From Dactylosporangium roseum (lineage in GTDB: Bacteria; Actinomycetota; Actinomycetes; Mycobacteriales; Micromonosporaceae), in contig NZ_CP073721.1 of assembly GCF_025264685.1 (NCBI RefSeq), positions 5,633,001 to 5,697,000 of the forward strand: a stretch of 64,000 nt of DNA, read 5' to 3'. Below are positions 50,523 through 60,163 of this stretch, piece after piece. The notes beneath the pieces are model-generated. The model did not search any database. It was not told where the DNA came from and saw only the letters and a list, made by a program, of their open reading frames with translations. How positions within the stretch are numbered: position 1 is the stretch's first letter; the number at the start of each line of letters is the position of its first letter. A program made the translations under genes and the position numbers.

Positions 50523-53500
50523 GCCAGCGCAGGACCACGACACCACCCGGCGGTCGCCGGAGCCGGTCGCCGTCATCGGCATGGCCAGCCGGCTTCCCGG
50601 CGCCGAGAACCTTGAGCAGTTCTGGCAGGTCCTGTCCGAGGGCACCGACTGCTTCAGCACCCGGACCGACGACGACCTGCGGGCCGCCGGCGTCGACGAG
50701 AAGCACCTGGCCGACCCGGACTACGTCCGGCGCGTCCCGCTGCTGGCCGACGCTGACGGTTTCGACGCCGAGTTCTTCGGTCTCACCCCGCGTGAGGCGG
50801 ACATGCGCGACCCCCAGCAGCGGCTGTTCCTCGAACTGGCCCACGCCGCGCTGGAGGACGCCGGATACGATCCGTTCGCCGTGCCCGGCAGCGTCGGGGT
50901 GTTCGGCGGATCGGCCGCCAACCGCTACGCCGAGTTCAACATTCGCGCCAACAAGGAGCTGGCGGCCCGTACCGCCGCGCTCTCGCTCGACATCTACAAC
51001 AACAACGACTATCTGGCCAGCACGGTCTCCTACCGCCTCGGGCTCACCGGCCCGGCCCTCTCGGTGGCCACCGCCTGCTCCACCTCGCTGGTCGCCGTCC
51101 ACCTGGCGTGCGAGGCGCTGCGCAACGGCGAGTGCGAGACGGCGCTGGCCGGCGGGGCCGAGCTCGAGATGCCGTACGGCCACGGCTATCGCTGGGCGCC
51201 GGGCAGCATCTACTCGCAGGACGGTTTCTGCCGGCCCTTCGACGTCAAGGCCAACGGCACCGTCTTCGGCAACGGCGGCGGCGTCGTGGTGCTGAAGCTG
51301 CTCGCCGACGCGCGGGCCGACGGGGACCCGATTCGTGCGGTCATCCGGGGCTCCGCGGTCACCAACGACGGCGCCGACCGGGTCAGCTTCAGCGCCCCCG
51401 GAGTGGACGGTCAGCTCCGCGCTGTGGTCGAGGCGATGACCGTGGCCGACCTGACTCCGGCCGACATCGACTACGTCGAGGCGCACGGCACCGGCACCGA
51501 CATCGGCGACTCCATCGAGGTGGAGGCGCTCACCGGCGCCTACCGCTTCCTGGCCGGTGACGCCGCGCACGCGACCCCGGCGATCGGGCTCGGTTCGGTC
51601 AAGTCCAACATCGGCCATCTCGGACCGGCCGCCGGGGTCGCCGGGTTGATCAAGGCGGTGCTCTGCATGGAGCACGGCGAACTGGTGCCCACCGTCCACT
51701 TCACCGAGGCCAATCCCAAGCTCAACCTCGGCGAGACGCCGTTCCGCGTCGTTCAACGGCGTGACCCGTGGCCCGTCCCGGCGCATCGGCCGAGGACCGC
51801 CGCCGTGAGCTCCTTCGGGGTCGGCGGCACCAACGCCCACGTGGTGCTCGAACAGGGTCCACCGGCCGCGGCCGGCACCGCGGCCGACGGCCCGGAACTG
51901 CTTGTCTGGTCGGCGCGGACGGACGCCGACGAGCCCGCCGTCCGCGCCCGCCTGGCCCGCCACCTGACCTGGCACGGCGAGGACGGCTTGGTGGACACGG
52001 CGACGACCTTGCGGCACGGCCGTACGGTGCACCGGGTACGCCGCGCCGTGGTCGCCCCGACCGCCCGGGCCGCGGTCGACCTGCTCGACGACCCGGCAGA
52101 GCAGGCGCTGCTGCGCCCCGCGCCCGGGGCCGCCGCCCGGCAGGTCGCGCTGCTCTTCCCCGGCCAGGGCGCCCAGCGGGCCGGCATGGCCGCCGGGCTG
52201 CTCGGCTACGACACCACGTTCACCCACACGATGCGCCGGTGCCTCGACATCGTGGCCGAGCTGGGCGTCGACCTCGAACCGGCCTGGCACGGCCCGCACG
52301 CCGCCGAGTTGCTGACCCGCACCGAGTTCGCTCAGCCGCTGCTGGCGTCGGTCGGTTACTCGCTGGCCGCGATGTGGCGGGCCTGGGGTGTCGCTCCGGT
52401 GGCGCTGCTCGGCCACAGCGTCGGCGAACTCGTCGCGGCGATGGTCGCCGGGGTGACCACCCTGGAGGACGGCCTGCGCCTGGTCACCGCCCGCGCGCTG
52501 GCGATGCAGGCGATGCCGGCCGGGAGCATGCTGGCCGTCGCCGTGCCCGAAGAAGACGCTCGGGCCCTGCTCGGCGGCGACATTGCGCTGGCCGCGGTCA
52601 ACGGTCCCCGGCAGTGCGTGCTCAGCGGGCCGGCGGAGGCGATCGAGGCCGTGGCCGGGCAGGCCCGCGCCGCCGGTGTCCGGGCCAAGCTGCTCGACAC
52701 CTCGCACGCTTTCCACTCCCCGGCCATGGCCGGCGCCGCCGACCGGTTCCGCGAGGCGTTCGACGGTGTCCTTCTGTCACCGCCGGCCATCCCGATCGTC
52801 TCCGCGGCCACCGGGCAGCCGCTCACCGACGAGCAGGCGGCCGACCCGGCGTTCTGGTCCGGCCAGCTCACCGCGCCGGTCCGGTTCGGACCGGCCCTGG
52901 CGCGGCTGCTCGACGAGAGGAAGCTGACCACGCTGGAGGCCGGCCCCGGACGAACGCTCACCGCGCTGGTGCGCGGTCACGGCCCGGCTCACCACGCCGT
53001 CGCCGGCCTGGGCACCGGCGACGACCGGACCGACGTGCTGGCCGCCGCGGGAGCGCTCTGGACCGAAGGGCACGATCTGCGCTGGGACGCCGTCGGGCCG
53101 CCACGTCCGCGCCGCCGGATCGCCCTGCCGGGCTACCCCTACCGCCGGGCCCGGCACTGGATCAGCCCGTCCCCGGTGATCGGTGCCCGGCCCGTGACAG
53201 CCGATCAGCCCGCGCCGGAAACGGCGCCGGTCATCGCCGAGACCGCCGCCGCGCCGGCCTCGCCGCTGGCGGTGCTGCGCTGGCGGGAGACGGCACCCGG
53301 CCCCCGGCCGCCCAGGCACCGCGGCACCGTCGCGCTGACCCTGATGCCGCGCGATCCGGACGCGGCACGCAGGGTGACCCGCCTGCTCAGCGCCGCCGGG
53401 CACCGGGTCGTGCCGGTCCAGCCGGACACCCTGCCCGAGGTGCTGCGGGAGCTGCGCGGCAGCGGTGCGGAACCCGGCGTCTACGTCCACGCGGCCGCCA

Positions 53501-55767
53501 CCGGAGCATGGCCGGAGGCCACCGCGGACACCATCGACACCCAGCTCGCCGACAGCGTGGAGAGCGCCTACGACCTCGTCCGTGTCGCCGCCCGAACCGC
53601 ATCCGCCGGCCGGCCCGGCCGGTTCCTGTTCCTGGCCACGCAGGCCGCGGACGTCTCCGGCGGAGAACCGGTGCACCCGGCCAAGGCGGCACTCGCCGGA
53701 CTGGCCCGGACCGTCCCGCTCGAGCTGCCCGGCGCCGCCTGCCTGCTGCTCGACGTGTCTCCCGGCACCGACCAAGCCATGATCACGCAGCAGCTCCAGG
53801 AGCGGGACTGGCCCCCGGTCGTGGCCCTGCGGGGCGACCGGCGCTGGATTCCCGCCGAGGTACCGATCCCGCATCGCCCCGCGACCGAGGCGCCCGTCCG
53901 GCCGGGCGGCACCTACCTCATCACCGGCGGGTACGGCGGCATCGGCCTGGCCGTCGCCCGAGGGCTGGCCCGGACCGGCCTCGCGCCCACCCTCGTCCTG
54001 GTCGGCCGCTCGGGTCCCCGCGACGCCGCGGCGGCCGAACTCTCCGAACTCGAGCAGCTCGGCGCGCGCGTGCTGATCGAGCGGGCCGACGTGACCGACG
54101 AGTGGTCGATGCGCGCCCTCGTCGAGCGAGTCGAAGCCACCGCCGGCCCCGTCCACGGCGTGCTGCACGCGGCGGGACTACCCGGCGACGGCATGATCGC
54201 ATTCCGCACACCCGAGCAGGTACGCGCGGTGCTGCGCCCGAAGATCGTCGGTGCCCTAGTGCTGGAACGCGTCTTCGCCGAGCGGCCCCGGCTGGACTTC
54301 TTCACCTCCTTCTCCAGCCGCGCCTCGATCGCCGGGCTGGTCGGCAGCGCCGACTACGCGGCCGCCAACGCCTTCCTGGACGCCCACGCGACGGTCTCCC
54401 GGCAGCGCTGTGTCAGCATCAACTGGCCGAGCTGGGCCGAGGTCGGGATGGCGGCCCGCGCCACGGTGGACCCGGGCAGCGGCGAACCGCTGAGCTCGTG
54501 GGCCGCGACCCGGCGTACCGCGACGGAAAGTCTCGTTCATGAGGAGGAGCTGACCGAGCAGAGCTGGGTGCTGGACGAACACCGCTTCGCCGGCCGGGCG
54601 GTGCTCCCCGGCACCGCCCACCTCGACCTGGTGGTCCGGGCCGTGCGACGGCTGTGCCCCCCGCTGGCCGGCATCCCGATCGTGCTGCGCGAGGTGACCT
54701 TCCACCAACCCCTGTTCGTCCAGGGCGCCCAGCGCGTACGCGTGATACTCGAGCCGCGCGACAGCCACTGGGACTTTACCGTCCAGGCCGGCGCGACCGT
54801 GCACAGTTCCGGACGGGTCGCGGCCGCCGCCGAGACTGACGCGCCGCGCGCCGACCTCGCGGCCGTGGCCGCGCGCATGACCGAGACGGCCGACGCCACC
54901 GGCGCGGGTGACCTCGCCGAACTCGGACCGCACTGGCTCAACGTCGAGCAACTGCGCCGCTCGGCCAGCGAGCAGCTCGCCACGCTGCGCCTGGCCGACC
55001 GGTTCCACGGCGAGCTCGCCGAGCACCCCTTGCACCCGGCGCTGCTGGACAGCGCGACCGCGCTGACCCGCCGGGCCGAGGACCACCACCACCTGCCGAT
55101 GCTGTACGGCGAGATCACGGTGTTCAGCGACCTGCCCGGCGCCGTGACCGCGCACGTCCGGCACCGGGACGGCGGCCGCGGTCTCCTGGTCACCGACGTC
55201 GACCTGGTCCGGCCCGACGGCCTGGTGGCCGTGGCCGTCCGCCGCTTCACCATGCGCCAGGTGAGCGCCGACGCGTTCACCGTCGCACCCGGTGGCGGCG
55301 ACGACCGGCCGACCGGGCTGCCTCCGTCGGACGGCATCCCCCCGGGCGAGGGTGTGGCGCTGCTCTTCGACATCCTCGGTGACCGGCCCGGCAGGCAGGT
55401 CGCGGTACGCCCGTACCGGGACGGCAGGCCGGTGCCGGGGGAACAGGACACTCCGGCCGCCGCCGAACCGGTGATTCCCCCGGCGGCGGCACCGGTGCCC
55501 GCACCCCGGCCGTCGGCCAGCACCTGGCAAGAGCAGGACCTCGCCACCGTGCTCGAGCAGGCGTGGCAGAACGCGCTGGGCCGGTCAGTTGCCGGGCCGC
55601 AGGACGACTTCTTCGCCCTAGGCGGGGATTCGCTGAGCGCCGTCGGGCTGATCGCCGAGCTGCGGGACCGGCTCGGCATCGAGCTCAGCGTCGGCATGCT
55701 GTTCGAGTTCCCGACGATCGGGTCGCTGTCGGCCACCCTGCGCGGCCGGATGGAGGGCGGCCAGTGA
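50515..55767 (+). CDS. Type I PKS: KS-AT-KR-DH-ACP
   Basis: Length is 1750 residues. KS is about 17-430 (C188 in 'TACSTSLVA', His in 'VEAHGTGT' and 'KSNIGHLG'). AT is about 545-840 (S635 in 'GHSVGELVAA', 'HAFHSPAM', the malonyl-CoA pattern). KR is about 950-1330 (NADPH loop 'TGGYGGIG' near 1139, Y1281 in 'SADYAAANAF'). DH is about 1345-1600 (H1356 in H-R-F-A-G-R-A-V-L-P, D1512 in 'HPALLDSAT'). ACP has S1706. KR before DH is the reverse of the usual DH-ER-KR order. The predicted step adds malonyl, reduces it and may dehydrate it. The ATG overlaps the NRPS2 stop by 8 nt. A thioesterase follows as a separate protein. Confidence 0.92.
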   Translation: MRRPAQDHDTTRRSPEPVAVIGMASRLPGAENLEQFWQVLSEGTDCFSTRTDDDLRAAGVDEKHLADPDYVRRVPLLADADGFDAEFFGLTPREADMRDPQQRLFLELAHAALEDAGYDPFAVPGSVGVFGGSAANRYAEFNIRANKELAARTAALSLDIYNNNDYLASTVSYRLGLTGPALSVATACSTSLVAVHLACEALRNGECETALAGGAELEMPYGHGYRWAPGSIYSQDGFCRPFDVKANGTVFGNGGGVVVLKLLADARADGDPIRAVIRGSAVTNDGADRVSFSAPGVDGQLRAVVEAMTVADLTPADIDYVEAHGTGTDIGDSIEVEALTGAYRFLAGDAAHATPAIGLGSVKSNIGHLGPAAGVAGLIKAVLCMEHGELVPTVHFTEANPKLNLGETPFRVVQRRDPWPVPAHRPRTAAVSSFGVGGTNAHVVLEQGPPAAAGTAADGPELLVWSARTDADEPAVRARLARHLTWHGEDGLVDTATTLRHGRTVHRVRRAVVAPTARAAVDLLDDPAEQALLRPAPGAAARQVALLFPGQGAQRAGMAAGLLGYDTTFTHTMRRCLDIVAELGVDLEPAWHGPHAAELLTRTEFAQPLLASVGYSLAAMWRAWGVAPVALLGHSVGELVAAMVAGVTTLEDGLRLVTARALAMQAMPAGSMLAVAVPEEDARALLGGDIALAAVNGPRQCVLSGPAEAIEAVAGQARAAGVRAKLLDTSHAFHSPAMAGAADRFREAFDGVLLSPPAIPIVSAATGQPLTDEQAADPAFWSGQLTAPVRFGPALARLLDERKLTTLEAGPGRTLTALVRGHGPAHHAVAGLGTGDDRTDVLAAAGALWTEGHDLRWDAVGPPRPRRRIALPGYPYRRARHWISPSPVIGARPVTADQPAPETAPVIAETAAAPASPLAVLRWRETAPGPRPPRHRGTVALTLMPRDPDAARRVTRLLSAAGHRVVPVQPDTLPEVLRELRGSGAEPGVYVHAAATGAWPEATADTIDTQLADSVESAYDLVRVAARTASAGRPGRFLFLATQAADVSGGEPVHPAKAALAGLARTVPLELPGAACLLLDVSPGTDQAMITQQLQERDWPPVVALRGDRRWIPAEVPIPHRPATEAPVRPGGTYLITGGYGGIGLAVARGLARTGLAPTLVLVGRSGPRDAAAAELSELEQLGARVLIERADVTDEWSMRALVERVEATAGPVHGVLHAAGLPGDGMIAFRTPEQVRAVLRPKIVGALVLERVFAERPRLDFFTSFSSRASIAGLVGSADYAAANAFLDAHATVSRQRCVSINWPSWAEVGMAARATVDPGSGEPLSSWAATRRTATESLVHEEELTEQSWVLDEHRFAGRAVLPGTAHLDLVVRAVRRLCPPLAGIPIVLREVTFHQPLFVQGAQRVRVILEPRDSHWDFTVQAGATVHSSGRVAAAAETDAPRADLAAVAARMTETADATGAGDLAELGPHWLNVEQLRRSASEQLATLRLADRFHGELAEHPLHPALLDSATALTRRAEDHHHLPMLYGEITVFSDLPGAVTAHVRHRDGGRGLLVTDVDLVRPDGLVAVAVRRFTMRQVSADAFTVAPGGGDDRPTGLPPSDGIPPGEGVALLFDILGDRPGRQVAVRPYRDGRPVPGEQDTPAAAEPVIPPAAAPVPAPRPSASTWQEQDLATVLEQAWQNALGRSVAGPQDDFFALGGDSLSAVGLIAELRDRLGIELSVGMLFEFPTIGSLSATLRGRMEGGQ

Positions 55768-56489
55768 CCGACTGGTTCCTGCGCGGCGGGCACCAGGCCG
55801 CCCCTCGGGTCCGGCTCTACTGTTTCCACCACGCCGGTGGCAGTGCCGCCGAGTTCGCCCATTGGCATCGGTACCTCCAGGACACCGTCGAAGTGTGCGC
55901 GGTCCAGCTTCCCGGCCGGGCGGCACGGATAAACGAACAGCCGTACACTCGCATGGGGCCGCTCGTCGCGGACCTGACCGCGCAACTGCTGACCGATCTA
56001 CCGGTGGTGTTCTTCGGGCACAGCTTCGGCGCACTCGTCGCGTTCGAGGTCGCCAGGGCACTGGCGGCCGCGCGGCGGCCCGAGCCGCGTCACCTGTTCC
56101 TGTCCGCCCGTCCGGCGCCCGGCCTGACAAGCTATCCGGAAACCATCCACGATCTGCCCGAGGACGACTTCTTCGAGGTCATGCAGCGCCGGCACGGGCG
56201 GCTGCCAGCCGAGCTGCGGGAGCATCCCGAACTACGCGCGCTGGTCCTGCCCTATTTCCGCGCCGACTACGAAGTTCTGGAGACCTATCGGCTCGGCCGC
56301 GGGGAGCCGCTCGCGGTGCCGGCGACCGTGCTCGGCGGCACCGACGACGGCATCCCGCTGTCCCACCTGGAGGCGTGGCGCGACCATCTGTCCGGATCGT
56401 TGCGGGTGCGGATGTTCCCCGGGGATCACTTCTTCCTGCGGCCCTGGCGTACCGCGCTGATCGGCCTCATCCGTGAGGTGACGACGTGA
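55764..56489 (+). CDS. Type II thioesterase
   Basis: This 241-residue alpha/beta hydrolase has 'LYCFHHAGGSAAEFAHWH', nucleophile 'FFGHSFGALVAFEVARAL', 'LFLSARPAPG' and catalytic His in 'FPGDHFFLRP'. It is the type II editing or release enzyme typical of NRPS/PKS clusters. No integrated TE or reductase domain is seen in NRPS1, NRPS2 or the PKS, so it may also release the product. GTG overlaps the PKS stop (GTGA). Confidence 0.92.
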   Translation: MTDWFLRGGHQAAPRVRLYCFHHAGGSAAEFAHWHRYLQDTVEVCAVQLPGRAARINEQPYTRMGPLVADLTAQLLTDLPVVFFGHSFGALVAFEVARALAAARRPEPRHLFLSARPAPGLTSYPETIHDLPEDDFFEVMQRRHGRLPAELREHPELRALVLPYFRADYEVLETYRLGRGEPLAVPATVLGGTDDGIPLSHLEAWRDHLSGSLRVRMFPGDHFFLRPWRTALIGLIREVTT

Positions 56490-57757
56490 CCCGAGCCCCC
56501 GGGGATCGCCGTAGGGGGCACTTGGGCGCGGATTACGGACTGCTGCTGTTCGCCTTCGTCACCTCCGGGCTCGGCAACTGGATCTACCGGCTGGCCCTGC
56601 CCTTGATGATCCTCGAGCGGACCGGGTCAGCGCTGAACACCGCGGTGGTCTACGCCCTGGAGTACGCCCCGCTGCTCGTGCTCTCGCTGCCGGGTGGCGT
56701 ATTCGCCGACCGGTTCGACCGCCGCCGCATCCTCGTCGCCGGCGACCTGACCGCAGCGGTTCTGGCCGGGCTGCTCGCGGTCGCGGTGACGGTCGGCTCG
56801 TCGTCCTTGCTCATGGTCTACCTCGCGGCGTTCCTGCTGGCTTGTGTCGAGCCGTTGTACTATCCGGCTTTCCAGGGGCTGGTGCCCGCCCTGGCCGGCA
56901 AACGCGATCTGGAACGGGCCAACGCCTGGCTGCAGGCGGGCGACAACGTGATGAGCCTGGCCGGGCCGGCCGTGGCCGGCGTGCTGATCGCGGTCCTCGG
57001 CTTTCAGGGCGCCATCTGGGTCGACGCGGGCACGTTCGCAGTGTCGGCGCTGACCATCCTGGCGATCCGCAAGAAAGCCGGGAACGAACCGGGCGAACGG
57101 ACCCCGCCCGGCCTGCTCGGCGAGATCCGGGCGGCTCTGGTCCACATCGTCCGCGACAACCGCATCCTGCTCAGCGGCTCCGTCCTCTTCGCGCTGGCCA
57201 ACTTCGGCACCTGGTCAGTGCAGGCCAACCTCGTCTACTACCTCAGCGACTATCGCGCGATGTCACCTGCCCTGGTCGGCGTGGTGATGTCCGCCCAGGG
57301 CGTCGGTGCGGTGCTCGGCGCGGCCATCTGCCCGTGGCTCGGACACCGCTTCCCACCGGGCCGGATCATCCTCGTCGGCACCGTCCTTGCCGGAGCCGGG
57401 ATCGTCGCCCTGATCCCGTTGCGGGACGTGGTCAGCATCTCGATAATGTGGGCGCTGGTCTACGGCATCGGCACCGTGAACATGGTCACCTGGTTCGTCC
57501 TGCGGCAGCGCATCGTGCCGCCCGAGCTGCTCGGCCGCGTTGTCGCTCTCACCCGGATGGTCGTGTTCCTGTCGATCCCGGCCGCCGCCCTGCTGGCCGG
57601 TGCGCTGGAACAGCGGCTGCACAACATGTATCTGATCATCGCGCTGGCCGGCGGCCTGCGGATCGTGGCCGGTCTCGGCGGGCTGGCCACACCGCTGCGC
57701 TCCCGCATCGGAGCGGCCGAGCCACCGGCCTCCGCGACCGTGGCGGCGGTTCGCTGA
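56486..57757 (+). CDS. MFS exporter
   Basis: This 423-residue protein has about 12 hydrophobic helices and the loop 2-3 motif 'GGVFADRFDRRRILVAGDL' of the EntS/MefA-type MFS group, which often exports siderophores and antibiotics. It is coupled to the thioesterase gene (GTGA overlap), so export of the cluster product, and thereby self-protection, is the likely role. Confidence 0.88.
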   Translation: MTRAPGDRRRGHLGADYGLLLFAFVTSGLGNWIYRLALPLMILERTGSALNTAVVYALEYAPLLVLSLPGGVFADRFDRRRILVAGDLTAAVLAGLLAVAVTVGSSSLLMVYLAAFLLACVEPLYYPAFQGLVPALAGKRDLERANAWLQAGDNVMSLAGPAVAGVLIAVLGFQGAIWVDAGTFAVSALTILAIRKKAGNEPGERTPPGLLGEIRAALVHIVRDNRILLSGSVLFALANFGTWSVQANLVYYLSDYRAMSPALVGVVMSAQGVGAVLGAAICPWLGHRFPPGRIILVGTVLAGAGIVALIPLRDVVSISIMWALVYGIGTVNMVTWFVLRQRIVPPELLGRVVALTRMVVFLSIPAAALLAGALEQRLHNMYLIIALAGGLRIVAGLGGLATPLRSRIGAAEPPASATVAAVR

Positions 57758-58046
57758 TCATCCCCGTGGCCGAACCGGCAGAAGATCAGACACAGCAGGC
57801 GAGGCGGCACGATGCACCATCATCCCGCAACCCGACCCAACCACGTCGCCGTTGGTCAGCGCCACACGAAGACAATGAGCCCCTACAGGCCCGGCGCGGA
57901 CCGGGCCTTTCTGAGCAGCATCCTGCGCGTCAGCGCGCCGACTGTCGCGCCCATTATTGACTACCGGGACCAACGCTCCATCTGGGACGCTAGCGATTGC
58001 CGGGAACTGCGGAACGCAGCGAAGTCGATGTTGAAAGGATGCCAAA
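57758..58046 (+). other. Leader region before hisS with a His-codon-rich start
   Basis: The 289 bases between the MFS and hisS genes contain an ATG at 57812 followed by three His codons ('MHHHPATRPNHVAVGQRH'), preceded by a weak GAGGCGG. The frame stays open into hisS in another register, so it is not a short classical leader peptide. I found no T-box sequence. The hisS ribosome site AAAGGA ends this stretch. Confidence 0.3.
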
Positions 58047-59348
58047 TTGAGTCAGCACCTGACGACCTCACCCTATCGGGGCACCCGGGACTTCCTCCCG
58101 GCCGAGATGTCGGTGCGGACGCAGGTGTTTCATCGACTGTACGAGGTCATCGAACGCTATGGTTTCGTCCGCTACGACGGGCCGATTCTGGAGTCCGCCG
58201 AAATCTACGAGGCCAAGTCCGGTCAGGAGATCGCCGACCTGCAGCTCTACACCCTCACCGACCGCGGTGGTCGGCGGCTCGCGCTGCGTCCAGAGATGAC
58301 CCCCTCGGTGGCACGCATGATCGCGGCCAACGCGAACACGCTGCAGTTCCCGGTCCGCTGGTACTGCCACGTCAACTGCCACCGCTACGAGCGGCCCCAG
58401 CGTGGGCGAGTCCGCGAGCACTGGCAGATCAACGTGGACACGTTCGGCTCGGACAGTCCGAATGTGGAGACAGAGATCTTCGAGCTGATCCACGACATGA
58501 TGGCTGCGGTGGGCGCTACCCGGGACATGTACGTGCTGCGGGCCAGCGACCGGGTGCTGCTCGACGGCATCCTCACACAGATCGTCGGTATCCCGGCCGA
58601 CCAGGTCAGGGCGGTGTCGTCCATGATCGATCGCTGGGACAAGTATCCCCGCGAACAGCTTGCCGAGGACGCGGACAAGATTGGCATCTCCGCAGCACAG
58701 TTCGACCGCTTGGAAGGCGCGCTCCAGGCTGGCGACAAACTTCTCGCCGAGATTCCTGCCGATGTCCTGGAGCGCTCTCAGCTCGCTAAGATTCTCGATG
58801 GGCCTGGCCGTGAACTGGTCACTTTTGATCCGCTCATCGTGCGGGGTTTCGATTACTACACCTCGACCGTCTTCGAGGTGTTCGACCGCGATCCCGTCAA
58901 CAACCGATCCCTGTTCGGCGGCGGAGGCTACAGCGATCTCGTGGGGCTGTTCTCCGATAGACGAATCCCGGGATTCGGGTTCGGCATGGGGGACGTCACG
59001 CTGTTTGACTTCCTGGAAACCCACGGGTTGCTGCCGAAGCCGTTACCGGAGGCGGACGTTGTCGTTATTCCCAGCCGGCCCGACTTGTACAACGCCGCCG
59101 CGACAGTCGCCCGGGTCCTACGCCGCGACGGATGGCGAACCACAGTGCCGCTGGAGCCGCGCAAGCTAGGCAAGGAGATCGGCCGAGCGGACAAGGCGGG
59201 CGCCCGAGTGATCGTGATTCTCGGCCCGTCCGACTGGGCTGAGGGCAACGTCGTGGTCAGGAGCATGCTCACCGGGGACCAGCAGACGGTATCGGCTGAC
59301 TCAGCCGGCGAGACCGTCGCGGGGATCCTCAGATCAGAGGCGCACTAG
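58047..59348 (+). CDS. hisS: Histidyl-tRNA synthetase, cluster-edge copy
   Basis: This 433-residue class II synthetase has the N-terminal 'YRGTRDFLPAEM', motif 1 region 'YGFVRYDGPILESAEIYE', 'RPEMTPSVARMIA', motif 2 'CHRYERPQRGRVREHWQINV', the HisRS signature 'VRGFDYYTSTVFEVFD', motif 3 'GFGFGMGDVTL', and an anticodon-binding end ('IPSRPDLYNAAATVARVL'). All expected motifs are there, so it should charge tRNA-His. The start is TTG with AAAGGA before it. Codon use is visibly less GC-biased than in the PKS/NRPS genes. Housekeeping hisS is not normally next to such a cluster, so this may be a second, resistant copy. Confidence 0.92.
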   Translation: MSQHLTTSPYRGTRDFLPAEMSVRTQVFHRLYEVIERYGFVRYDGPILESAEIYEAKSGQEIADLQLYTLTDRGGRRLALRPEMTPSVARMIAANANTLQFPVRWYCHVNCHRYERPQRGRVREHWQINVDTFGSDSPNVETEIFELIHDMMAAVGATRDMYVLRASDRVLLDGILTQIVGIPADQVRAVSSMIDRWDKYPREQLAEDADKIGISAAQFDRLEGALQAGDKLLAEIPADVLERSQLAKILDGPGRELVTFDPLIVRGFDYYTSTVFEVFDRDPVNNRSLFGGGGYSDLVGLFSDRRIPGFGFGMGDVTLFDFLETHGLLPKPLPEADVVVIPSRPDLYNAAATVARVLRRDGWRTTVPLEPRKLGKEIGRADKAGARVIVILGPSDWAEGNVVVRSMLTGDQQTVSADSAGETVAGILRSEAH

Positions 59349-59386
59349 CGTCGACAGTCCATTGTGGATTTAGGCGCCAGTCTGGT

Positions 59387-60163
59387 TCAGGAGTACGGGA
59401 TCGCCGTGATCTGGTGCGGGCTGAGCGAGACTGTCAACCGGATCCCGCCGATCACCGTCGTATTGTCGGTGTCGACGTTCTTGCTCGCCCATTCCTCGGC
59501 TGGCTTACGGTTCTCCGACCGGTTCAGGTACAGCACGTCGGCCATGGTGGCGAACAGCGAGCGGCACATCTCGGCGCCGGGCTTGAAGTTGCAGCTCGCT
59601 TCAACCTGGGTCAACTGGTTGTCGCCGTCGTACTCGATGGCGACGTCCACGTCGTACTTGAGATCCTTGTCGGTCGGCACGCACTCCAGCCGGTTCTTCG
59701 CCTCGCTGAGCCGATAGTCGGCCTGCTCCGGTGGAGTGCACACCCAGCCGTTGTCCTTCTTCATCCACTGCTCGGCGACGTCGTTGATGGTCGTGCCGGG
59801 CAGGTACCGCTGGTTGGTATTGGGAAACTCCGCCGGCATGTTCGGTGGCTCACTCGGCCCGTCGGGCTGGGTGAGCCCGCCGCCGAGGGCCGCGCCGATG
59901 CCGGCGCTGGGAACACCACAGCACAGCAACGTCAGGCCGATCAGCAGTACCGCCAGGATTGTCACCGGTCCCTGGCGCTTCGGCTTCGCGGGCGGCGCCA
60001 TCGGCGGCGGGCCGAAGCCGCCGGGCGCCGCGGGGCTGCTGGGCGGCCCGGACCTGGCGGGCGGCCCGAATCCGCCCCTTGCCTCGAATCCGTTCGGCGC
60101 ACCCGCCGGCCACGGCTCGCCGAAACCGGGGTTCGGACCGGCCGGCGGTTGGTAGGTGCTCAC
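59387..60163 (-). CDS. Pro/Gly-rich membrane-anchored protein of unknown function
   Basis: Length is 258 residues. 1-65 are low-complexity Pro/Gly/Ala ('PGGFGPPPMAPPAKPKRQGP'). A single membrane helix lies at about 66-95 ('VTILAVLLIGLTLLCCGV'). 110-258 form an extracytoplasmic domain with four Cys ('GWVCTPPEQADYRL', 'NRLECVPTDKDL', 'EASCNFKPGAEMCRSLF'), probably disulfide-linked. This layout is common for actinobacterial envelope proteins without a known role. It is the last of three coupled leftward genes; its start overlaps the preceding stop. Confidence 0.7.
   Translation of the reverse strand: MSTYQPPAGPNPGFGEPWPAGAPNGFEARGGFGPPARSGPPSSPAAPGGFGPPPMAPPAKPKRQGPVTILAVLLIGLTLLCCGVPSAGIGAALGGGLTQPDGPSEPPNMPAEFPNTNQRYLPGTTINDVAEQWMKKDNGWVCTPPEQADYRLSEAKNRLECVPTDKDLKYDVDVAIEYDGDNQLTQVEASCNFKPGAEMCRSLFATMADVLYLNRSENRKPAEEWASKNVDTDNTTVIGGIRLTVSLSPHQITAIPYS

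Noticed and set aside
57758..58046. A T-box riboswitch before hisS.
   Set aside because: I looked for the AGGGTGG-type T-box sequence and a paired terminator/antiterminator and found neither.
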